From assembly GCA_004102785.1 (NCBI GenBank), contig SCEJ01000017.1:1-55766 (forward strand): a stretch of DNA of 55,766 nt, in the 5' to 3' direction. The stretch comes from Muribaculaceae bacterium Isolate-013 (NCI) (GTDB lineage: Bacteria; Bacteroidota; Bacteroidia; Bacteroidales; Muribaculaceae). The notes beneath the pieces are model-generated. The model did not search any database and was not told the origin of the DNA. It saw nothing but the letters and a program-made list of their open reading frames with translations. The position numbers were made by a program, and so were the translations under genes. Positions 35,364 to 42,042 of the stretch are shown in pieces. How positions within the stretch are numbered: position 1 is the first letter of the stretch; the number at the start of each line of letters is the position of its first letter.

Positions 35364-35648
35364 ATGGAAATTGTAGCAATCGACAAGGAGGTCCTTGACG
35401 CGATGTTCGAGCGCATGGCCTACCTTCATAATATGCTTCACACGCTCTTTGAGAGAGTCCGCGACAAAAATCCCGACGACTGGCTTTCGCTTGAAGAAAC
35501 CTGCCGCTTGCTGAACATCTCGGAGCGGAAAGTCCGAAACCTTCAGTCAGGCGGCAGAATCGGCTTCGTAAGATGCGGTAAGAAATGCAAGTACAGTGCG
35601 CATGATGTGTCAGCCATTATAGCGAAAGGAGGTGCCGACATTGAGTGA
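35364..35648 (+). CDS. Excisionase-like HTH_17 protein
   Basis: A 94-aa protein. An N-terminal helical part is followed by a DNA-binding domain (DDWLSLEETCRLLNISERKVRNLQSGGRIGFVRCGKKCKYSAHDVSAII). This is the helix-turn-helix 17 fold of small recombination directionality factors. It overlaps the next HTH gene by 17 bp and is oriented toward the convergent integrase at 36017. Confidence 0.75.
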   Translation: MEIVAIDKEVLDAMFERMAYLHNMLHTLFERVRDKNPDDWLSLEETCRLLNISERKVRNLQSGGRIGFVRCGKKCKYSAHDVSAIIAKGGADIE

Positions 35649-35940
35649 CAGAATATACACAGGGGCAGACGAATCTGTAAGACTGTTCTTCTCTCAGTGC
35701 AGGCATTCCCTTGAAATGGCGGAGCGGCTGGTGAAGGAATGCCGACCGTCACTAATGGGCAGGCGGTTCATCACTGACGCACAGCTTTCAGAGAGGCTGG
35801 GCATATCCCGAAGGACGCTTCAGGACTACCGCGACAAAGGGAAGATTCCGTTCTACCGTCTTGACGGCAAGATACTTTATGACGAGGACGACATCGAAAA
35901 ATTCCTGTCCGGGACATACCGGCCGAAATTCGACGAATAG
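35632..35940 (+). CDS. Excisionase-like HTH_17 protein, second of a pair
   Basis: 102 aa from GTG at 35632, with AAAGGAGG just upstream as a strong ribosome-binding site. The HTH_17 domain is ITDAQLSERLGISRRTLQDYRDKGKIPFYRLDGKILYDEDDIEKFL. Tandem HTH_17 genes beside a tyrosine recombinase are typical of Bacteroides mobilizable elements, where they control excision. Confidence 0.75.
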   Translation: MPTLSDRIYTGADESVRLFFSQCRHSLEMAERLVKECRPSLMGRRFITDAQLSERLGISRRTLQDYRDKGKIPFYRLDGKILYDEDDIEKFLSGTYRPKFDE

Positions 35941-35960
35941 ACACCAACATCCGGCAATGC

Positions 35961-36000
35961 AAAAGACGGCAGCAGGGCAGAAATCCTGTTGCCGTCTTTT
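35961..36000. terminator. Bidirectional terminator between HTH pair and integrase
   Basis: AAAAGACGGCAGCAGG pairs with CCTGTTGCCGTCTTTT (16 bp, one G-U) around an 8-nt loop. A-run and T-run flank the stem, so it can end transcription of both convergent genes. Confidence 0.8.
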
Positions 36001-36016
36001 ACTGTATATGTCGTTC

Positions 36017-37252
36017 TCAGCCGAGTCGCACCCCGTTGAACTTGGTGCGCATGACCTCCATATCCTCCGATATTGTATTGTCCAAAAGTCTGGCGTATAT
36101 CTGCGTCGTCTTTATATCGCTGTGACCGAGCATCTTTGAGATTGTCTCAAGCGGCACATGGTTGTTGAGCGACATGGTCGCGAACGTATGGCGCGCGATG
36201 TGTGACGTGAGATGTTTGGAGATTTTCGCAAGGTCGGCAATCTCCTTGAGATACGCGTTTACCTTCTGGTTCGACATCACAGGAAGCACCACACCGGTTG
36301 TCAGCACGACAGGGTGGCCGCTGTATTTGCGCATGATTGTCTGCGGCACGTCAAGGAGCGGTATGACGCTCAGCTCCTCGGTCTTCTCACGGTTCTTCCT
36401 TATCCACATATTTCCGTTTGCGTCAGCCGATATGTCTGAACGCTTCAGTGTCTTGACATCAATGAACGCCAGCCCTGTGAAGCAGCAGAACACGAAAGTG
36501 TCCCTGACGCATTCCAGTCTTGGAAATGCCTTCAGGTCGAGAGCCATTATGCTTTTCAACTCCGGCTCAGTGAGGAATCCGCGGTCTGCCTTAGTGCGCT
36601 TGAAACGCTTTCCAAGAAACGGGTCGTCGCTTATCCACTTGTTGGCGATGGCATACTGGATCACATTCTTCAGGTAGCGCAGATACCGGACAGCGGTATT
36701 GTTGGCGCACTCCTTGCTCACACGCAGGAAATGCTCGAAATCCTGCACGAAACCGGCTGTCACATCCTTTATGGCTATATCCCTGTCGCCTCCGTGAGTG
36801 AGGGCGATGAACTCCTCCAGATAGGTGACACAACGCTCCCAGCGGCTGAAAGTGGCGTAGCCGATGTCACCGCGCTCATATTCCTCCCTGCGCTTCACGT
36901 TTGTCTCACGGAACACGTCGCAGAGCATCTTCGGTTTCTCCACCATACCGAAATAGTGGTTCTTCATTATCTGTGGATTGATGTAACGGCCCTCATTGAG
37001 CAGGCGGTTGTGTATCTCATAGAAACGGGAGCGCACCATTTCAAGATACTTGTTAAGCTCCAAGTCGCGGCGCGAGCGTCCCGCGCTTTTCTGGGCGCGC
37101 TGGTCCCAGTTGGACGGATGTACCTTCCTGCCGATTGTAAACTCGGTCTTCTGACCTTCGGTTGTGATTCTCGCATAGATGGGGTACTCCCCGTTGCCTT
37201 CCGAACGCGGCTTCCTCGGAAAGAAAGTCAGCGTAAAAAATGAATCCTTCAT
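36017..37252 (-). CDS. int: Tyrosine recombinase (integrase of the 31-37 kb module)
   Basis: A 411-aa protein with an N-terminal arm-binding domain (SFFTLTFFPRKPRSEGNGEYPIYARIT), a SAM-like core-binding domain and a catalytic domain. Catalytic positions are H-I-A-R-H, LGHSDIKTTQIYARL with the Tyr nucleophile, and FTGLAFIDVKTL, where the first Arg is Ala, a substitution known from the IntDOT group. It inserts and excises the element. The upstream side carries repeated CTCACG motifs, likely binding sites. Confidence 0.88.
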   Translation of the reverse strand: MKDSFFTLTFFPRKPRSEGNGEYPIYARITTEGQKTEFTIGRKVHPSNWDQRAQKSAGRSRRDLELNKYLEMVRSRFYEIHNRLLNEGRYINPQIMKNHYFGMVEKPKMLCDVFRETNVKRREEYERGDIGYATFSRWERCVTYLEEFIALTHGGDRDIAIKDVTAGFVQDFEHFLRVSKECANNTAVRYLRYLKNVIQYAIANKWISDDPFLGKRFKRTKADRGFLTEPELKSIMALDLKAFPRLECVRDTFVFCCFTGLAFIDVKTLKRSDISADANGNMWIRKNREKTEELSVIPLLDVPQTIMRKYSGHPVVLTTGVVLPVMSNQKVNAYLKEIADLAKISKHLTSHIARHTFATMSLNNHVPLETISKMLGHSDIKTTQIYARLLDNTISEDMEVMRTKFNGVRLG

Positions 37253-37943
37253 ACTGTTGTGGGTTTAATGGTTATATAAATATAATCATTTTCTGCCGGA
37301 TTTGCAACAGGCAAAGAACAGTATGAATGTATGTTGTGTGACAGTAAGCGTCCGGCGTACTGCGTGAGTCAAAAATATCCCTGCAACTCACGGAAAAGCA
37401 CAGAGGGAACACGCAAGAATGTTAAATCCGCCCTGAAAAACACCCGTCACACGTTTATTCCTTAAATGATGTTAATTCAGGGGCTTCGTGCTTTGAAAAG
37501 TGGGGCCGGAGGGTGGAGCCATGAACCCTGAGCCTCCGGCATCTGGACTGCATATCGCAGTAAAATACTGAACAGTAGGCGACTCACTCACCGGTTACTG
37601 CAATCGTGAGTCATTTGCCTCACGATGCGTGTGACTCACGCAAAACTCACGCTCATGTGCCGAACTCCGCTGTATTATGCCGGATAGGGCAAAAAGAAAA
37701 ACGCTGGAAATCAAGTGATTTTCAGCGTTTTGCGGTGGGAGTCCGTACTTCCTTGTGATCCGCCTGGGAGTGACATTTGTGAATCGCATTGAATCGTAAT
37801 GAATTTTAGCGTTCAAAGCTAATTATCATGCATTGATTGATTGTCAGCATCTTATCGCAACAAAGCCATTTGCAACATTGAACTTTGGAAATCATCGGGG
37901 CGCAAGTAGAGGCAGAAGATGTGGACAAAGCGTGGACGAAAAT
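37253..37943. other. Integrase-flanking region with CTCACG repeats and hairpins (candidate attP or element junction)
   Basis: 690 bp without a gene, between two integrase genes transcribed away from each other. CTCACG in either orientation occurs at least six times, most often inside CGTGAGTCA or its inverse, at 37363-37371, 37385-37392, 37605-37613, 37619-37624, 37632-37640 and 37644-37651. Hairpins lie at 37505-37540 (GCCGGAGG/CCTCCGGC) and 37698-37731 (AAAACGCTG...CAGCGTTTT). This is the expected place for attachment-site arms of the recombinase at 36017 and for the boundary to the next element. Confidence 0.5.
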
Positions 37944-37974
37944 TTTGTCGCGTGGACAAAATTCAGTAATTTTG
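37944..37974 (+). promoter_or_regulatory. Canonical Bacteroidales promoter with embedded GTGGAC repeats
   Basis: TTTG at 37944-37947, a 19-bp spacer and TAATTTTG at 37967-37974 fit the consensus fully. GTGGAC repeats at 37921, 37932 and 37952 lie upstream of and inside the spacer, so a protein bound to them would block RNA polymerase. Transcription would start near 37981. Confidence 0.7.
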
Positions 37975-38001
37975 TACCACATCAAAATGATCTCTCTGAA
38001 T

Positions 38002-39348
38002 ATGGCAACCATAACACGCTCTCTATCCTCTAAGGTCAACGCCAATGGCGAAGCTGAAATCATGTTGCGACTGTCGGTGTCGCGCGAACTGCGTCTGCGC
38101 CTGAAAAGCGGCATATTTGTTGAGGCTACCCGTTTTCGTGACGGTAAGATCATTATGCCACGCGCAGACCTAAAGACACTGGCAAAGTTACAAATAATAA
38201 ATGACAATCTGATATCTTTGGAGAGCCGACTGATTTCACTCTGTGTAAGCACACCACAAAAGTCTCTCTCCAAAGAATTTTTCGAGGACGCTATTCTGCG
38301 TCACCACCACCCGGAACTGTTTGAGGCCGCTCTGAAGAAGATGTCGTTTTTCGATGTGTTCAATGAATTTCTCGACAAGCATCTTGACGGCGCACCACTG
38401 TCAGGCCACTACAAGGTGCTTGCCCGACTGTTGCGTCGCTTTGAGCTGTACAGGCAGAAAACGACCCGGACAAAGTTCACGCTTATTCTCAACGACTTTG
38501 ATTCCGCTGAGATAGAGCGGTTCAAGGAATTTGTGGTCAATGAGCCGAAAATTTATGACAAATATCCCTCAATATACAAGACCGCCTCTGATGTCGTTGA
38601 GACTACACGTAAGCCCCGTCGCCCGGAGAAACGCGGCGAGAATTCTGTCATAGGGATACTAAAAAGGCTTCGGGCTTTCTTCAACTGGTGTGTGAGACGT
38701 GGCTATCTCGACCGCACTCCGTTCGCAACTTTCACAGGTATAGGCAGTGAGAAATACGGCACTCCTTACTATATCACAATAGAGGAGCGCGATTTGATAG
38801 CCGATTTCGACCTGTCGGATAAACCGGCTTTGGAGGTGCAACGCGACATATTTGTTTTTCAGTGCCTTATCGGTTGCCGAGTGTCGGACTTGTTGGAAAT
38901 GACGTCGGGAAGCATCATAAACGGTGCAATCGAGTACATCCCCAACAAGACCAAGAATGAACGCCCGGAGGTTGTACGAGTGCCACTGAATACACGCGCA
39001 CGGCAATTGGTGGAGAAATATTCTGCCAAAGGAGCTGAGAAACTGTTTCCTTTCATCAGCGCACAGAAATACAACGAGGCAATAAAAAAGATATTCACTC
39101 TCTGCGAGATAACCCGAATGGTGACTGTCCGCAATCCAAAGACCGGGGAAGAGGAGAAACGCCCGATAAATGAGATTGCAAGCAGCCACATGGCGCGGCG
39201 TACATTCATCGGCAATCTATACAAGAAAGTCAAGGATCCCAGTCTTGTTGGGGCTTTGTCAGGGCATAAAGAGGGCAGCAAGGCTTTCGCCAGATACAGG
39301 GAGATTGACGAGGATATGAAAAAAGAACTTGTCAGCTTGCTCGACTGA
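38002..39348 (+). CDS. int: Tyrosine recombinase (integrase of the 38-55.6 kb element)
   Basis: 448 aa from the ATG at 38002, chosen because the promoter places the transcript start near 37981; an in-frame ATG at 37987 would be almost leaderless. The catalytic domain keeps the first Arg (FQCLIGCRVSDLLEM), HMARRTF, a LSGHKEGSKAF segment and the Tyr nucleophile (FARYREID). It differs from the other integrase in the window, indicating a separate element. It sits at the left end of the RHS/mobilization element. Confidence 0.87.
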   Translation: MATITRSLSSKVNANGEAEIMLRLSVSRELRLRLKSGIFVEATRFRDGKIIMPRADLKTLAKLQIINDNLISLESRLISLCVSTPQKSLSKEFFEDAILRHHHPELFEAALKKMSFFDVFNEFLDKHLDGAPLSGHYKVLARLLRRFELYRQKTTRTKFTLILNDFDSAEIERFKEFVVNEPKIYDKYPSIYKTASDVVETTRKPRRPEKRGENSVIGILKRLRAFFNWCVRRGYLDRTPFATFTGIGSEKYGTPYYITIEERDLIADFDLSDKPALEVQRDIFVFQCLIGCRVSDLLEMTSGSIINGAIEYIPNKTKNERPEVVRVPLNTRARQLVEKYSAKGAEKLFPFISAQKYNEAIKKIFTLCEITRMVTVRNPKTGEEEKRPINEIASSHMARRTFIGNLYKKVKDPSLVGALSGHKEGSKAFARYREIDEDMKKELVSLLD

Positions 39349-39357
39349 TGTTATTTT

Positions 39358-39376
39358 ATCAGCCTATTAAGCTGAT
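39358..39376. promoter_or_regulatory. Operator-like inverted repeat
   Basis: ATCAGC-CTATTAA-GCTGAT lies 10 bp after the integrase stop and about 20 bp upstream of the -7 box at 39395. Its position suits autoregulation of the following toxin-antitoxin pair; a weak terminator for the integrase is the alternative. Confidence 0.4.
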
Positions 39377-39394
39377 TATGTGAGAAATTTGTTG

Positions 39395-39402
39395 TACCTT
39401 TG
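39395..39402 (+). promoter_or_regulatory. Bacteroidales -7 promoter box for the GNAT pair
   Basis: TACCTTTG matches TAnnTTTG. The start codon at 39432 follows 29 bp later with AAAGGAG at 39417 as ribosome-binding site. Confidence 0.55.
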
Positions 39403-39431
39403 TAATTGAATTAGTAAAAGGAGATAAAACT

Positions 39432-39611
39432 ATGGCAATGACAATTAAAACATCCCCCGAACTTTGGGGCGAAGATGCAAGAATCTTCACCGAGGAAGCG
39501 GAGCGCAATGGCAAATTGCCTACGCCAAAACTCTCGGAATCACAGCGAAAGGTGCTTTCTACGATGTTGGAAAGTGCTAAGAACATCATATTTCCTCCAC
39601 GGAAAAACTGA
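39432..39611 (+). CDS. Small protein before GNAT gene, candidate antitoxin
   Basis: A 59-aa protein (starts MAMTIKTSPELWGEDA, ends NIIFPPRKN), mostly helical and charged, with a good AAAGGAG site upstream. It lies 2 bp before the GNAT acetyltransferase, the order seen in GNAT toxin-antitoxin operons. It does not look like the usual DUF1778 ribbon-helix-helix antitoxin, so the role rests on context alone. Confidence 0.55.
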   Translation: MAMTIKTSPELWGEDARIFTEEAERNGKLPTPKLSESQRKVLSTMLESAKNIIFPPRKN

Positions 39612-39613
39612 CA

Positions 39614-40219
39614 ATGGCTGAATTTATTTTCGTAGAAAACACCTTTATGGTGCCTTATACCAAGGAGGTCGCAGATTACTGTGACCCCTTTTCTTGTGGA
39701 GATGACGACCTTGACGATTTTTTCAGCCATGATGTCTTTCTCTATGAGGATGAATTGCTCGGCAAAACGTATTGTTGGATAAACCGAGAGAATCAGCGTG
39801 AAATTGTGGCGATTGCCACTCTCTCCTACGATGGCATTAAGACCTATACACTCGACAATCCGTCACGAAATGCTCTCCAACGAAAGATACCCCAGCAAAA
39901 GCGCCACCGCAGCTATCCTGCGGTATTGATTGGTCGTCTCGGTGTGAACAAGACATTTCAAGGTCAAGGATTGAATATAGGCACTCAGCTCATGGATGTC
40001 CTCAAATACTGGTTTGTGGACGAGAATAATAAGGCGGCTTGCCGCTATATGCTCGTTGATGCCTACAATACCGAATCCACTCTGCATTACTACCTGAAAA
40101 ACGGCTTTAAGCCTCTATATAAGACCGAGCAAGGAGAGAAAGATGCGTTTGGCATATCTGCCGATGAGGATTTGAAAAGCCGGATCTTCTTCTTCGACCT
40201 AAAATTGATAACAGCATAA
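39614..40219 (+). CDS. GNAT acetyltransferase, possible toxin
   Basis: A 201-aa protein with a GNAT fold. The acetyl-CoA pyrophosphate loop is RLGVNKTFQGQGLNIGTQLM (centre of protein), followed by ACRYMLVDAYNTESTLHYYLKNGFKPL, the standard last strands. Short size, a tiny gene directly upstream and location in a mobile element resemble AtaT/TacT-type toxins that acetylate aminoacyl-tRNA. An ordinary small-molecule or protein acetyltransferase is also possible. Confidence 0.75.
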   Translation: MAEFIFVENTFMVPYTKEVADYCDPFSCGDDDLDDFFSHDVFLYEDELLGKTYCWINRENQREIVAIATLSYDGIKTYTLDNPSRNALQRKIPQQKRHRSYPAVLIGRLGVNKTFQGQGLNIGTQLMDVLKYWFVDENNKAACRYMLVDAYNTESTLHYYLKNGFKPLYKTEQGEKDAFGISADEDLKSRIFFFDLKLITA

Positions 40220-40311
40220 TTTCCTCTGCATTTTCTGCATTATCCGCATTTTGCGTGGAAAATTTTAGTAAGAAGACGGATAGATATGAAACGCGAGTCC
40301 ATACGTCATAC

Positions 40312-40395
40312 GGGTATGGGGTTGCGCCGTATCTTTCTTACAGGTCTTCCACAACAACCCTCGTGTTAGATACGACGCTTCTCCATACCCTTTTT
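40312..40395 (+). terminator. Long two-part hairpin before the TetR gene
   Basis: GGGTATGG (40312-40319) pairs with CCATACCC (40383-40390). Inside, GCGCCGTATCT pairs with AGATACGACGC (one mismatch). Five T follow the outer stem. The TetR start codon is only 6 bp downstream, so it may be an attenuator as well as a terminator for the GNAT unit. Confidence 0.55.
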
Positions 40396-40400
40396 GCGTA

Positions 40401-41045
40401 ATGTCGAAACATCGGGAACAATCGTTAAGAAATAGGTCGGATATACTTAGAAAGTGCTATCCGCTGGTTGCTATCGGCAGTTGGGACGCTATCGCGATTT
40501 CCGATATTGAAAAGGTAATCAAGCAGACAAGGGGTGCTATCGCATACTATTTCAAGAATAAAAAGACTCTTTTCGCCAATATCCTCGACGAACTGTTCTT
40601 CCCGGTGTTCGCGCTCTCGGATGACGAACGCGAGAAACTATCCAAGGCTACTGTCTCCGACTTCTATAACAGATACAAGACCCCGTTTGAGCGGGTAAGG
40701 GATGACCTTGTGGAAAACTATGGTATTGATAACCCGTCACGAGCGTTATTCAATATCTATATTCAGGGGTCAAAGCATTATGAGGGGTTCTCAACGAGAG
40801 TAAATGATTCCATGAAATTGGAAGAGGAGTATATGAGCAAGATAGTTGAGGGATGTGTGACAACGCTGATAGATATTAACCGAGTTTACATTAAAAATGT
40901 GGGTAATTTGTTTATTGAATCTTTTGATTTGTCACTATTATTACAATTCAATAACAAGACATCGACTAATCTTATAATCAGCCGATGTCAGTATTATTCA
41001 ATTGTCCGCAAATGTTTCTTTTATGAGTTTACGCAAAACTATTGA
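40401..41045 (+). CDS. TetR-family transcriptional regulator
   Basis: A 214-aa protein. The N-terminal HTH (RSDILRKCYPLVAIGSWDAIAISDIEKVIKQTRGAIAYYFKNKKTLFANIL, residues 12-62) has the TetR layout with the usual YYFKNK recognition helix end. The C-terminal ligand domain is diverged and no ligand can be proposed. There is no adjacent efflux gene; the nearest possible targets are the GNAT pair or the RHS genes to the right. The 170 bp after it (41046-41214) show nothing. Confidence 0.75.
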   Translation: MSKHREQSLRNRSDILRKCYPLVAIGSWDAIAISDIEKVIKQTRGAIAYYFKNKKTLFANILDELFFPVFALSDDEREKLSKATVSDFYNRYKTPFERVRDDLVENYGIDNPSRALFNIYIQGSKHYEGFSTRVNDSMKLEEEYMSKIVEGCVTTLIDINRVYIKNVGNLFIESFDLSLLLQFNNKTSTNLIISRCQYYSIVRKCFFYEFTQNY

Positions 41046-41214
41046 TTAATCCCAAAGTACCTACAAACAAAAATACGCATATGTGGGTATACGATTTTAA
41101 TTCTGTCAGCATTCTTCAACATTACTGATGAGATAATGTGCAGTATATCTGAAAAGATATTTATAGATATGTTCATTTATTATTCCCAGGTACTAATGAT
41201 TAAAACAAAATTTT

Positions 41215-42042
41215 CTATTCGTAAAGAAACATTCCTGATTTAAAAGCCTCATCATATTCTTTTTTATCCATAAATTGGACTTTAGACCGCCACAGTTTTT
41301 TTAAGAACTCAATTTTTTTCAACGGAATGTTATTCTCGTTCATGAATATATAATCTTTTATATCATTAAATTGAATCCAATCTAATGTCGGAATTACTGG
41401 ATTTAGATATTGACTTATACCACAGAAACATCCTATAACAAATACAAATTCACGAACACGATTACATAAAAACACAGAATTTACAAATCCCGACCCAATA
41501 TTTCCGCAGTTAAATAATGAATCCAGTATTTCCATGTTTTTATGAATATAATTCAATACAACTTTATCGCCTTCTTTTTTAGATTTTGTAGGGAAAATGA
41601 GTTGATTTGAATTAATATTCCTAATGCCTCGATATTGCAATCTCTTTTGAAGATTATTGTATTTCAATTCAAATAATGACGTCTCATCGGACAATGGCGA
41701 ATTAATGATTGAAAATTCATTCACTATATTGCGTGCATCAACCACTAAATCCCATGAAAGCAAATCTTGATTAAGTTCATACCATTGTTCAATTGTGCGC
41801 AGGTCTTTATCGAGATTTCTGACGTTGTAGTTGTGGATTGTTAATTGGTCTTCATCTGATAACAATCCTACGATATTTAAAAATTCTTTCTGATCTATAG
41901 ATAGACTTTGAGCTGCCTTGATTGTCTGCCTTAATGAACAGAGATTACCTCTGAAATAGTTGTCTATTTCAGAAGTAATCTTTGCATTAATATTGGAAGC
42001 AATAATAACAAGGAATAATAGGAGTGTCGTTATTTTTGCCAT
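41215..42042 (-). CDS. Secreted protein paired with RHS gene, candidate immunity
   Basis: A 275-aa protein with a signal peptide (MAKITTLLLFLVIIASNINA), helical and AT-rich, of no recognised family. Its start overlaps the end of the RHS gene by 13 bp, so the two are translationally coupled. Immunity genes usually follow polymorphic toxin tips in just this way, so it is the best candidate for protection against the tip of the 42030-45731 protein. A secreted effector partner is the alternative. Confidence 0.55.
   Translation of the reverse strand: MAKITTLLLFLVIIASNINAKITSEIDNYFRGNLCSLRQTIKAAQSLSIDQKEFLNIVGLLSDEDQLTIHNYNVRNLDKDLRTIEQWYELNQDLLSWDLVVDARNIVNEFSIINSPLSDETSLFELKYNNLQKRLQYRGIRNINSNQLIFPTKSKKEGDKVVLNYIHKNMEILDSLFNCGNIGSGFVNSVFLCNRVREFVFVIGCFCGISQYLNPVIPTLDWIQFNDIKDYIFMNENNIPLKKIEFLKKLWRSKVQFMDKKEYDEAFKSGMFLYE

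Noticed and set aside
37731-37780. Possible tRNA gene or tRNA fragment as attachment site
   Set aside because: No T-loop GTTCGANNC or its complement and no acceptor pairing were found.
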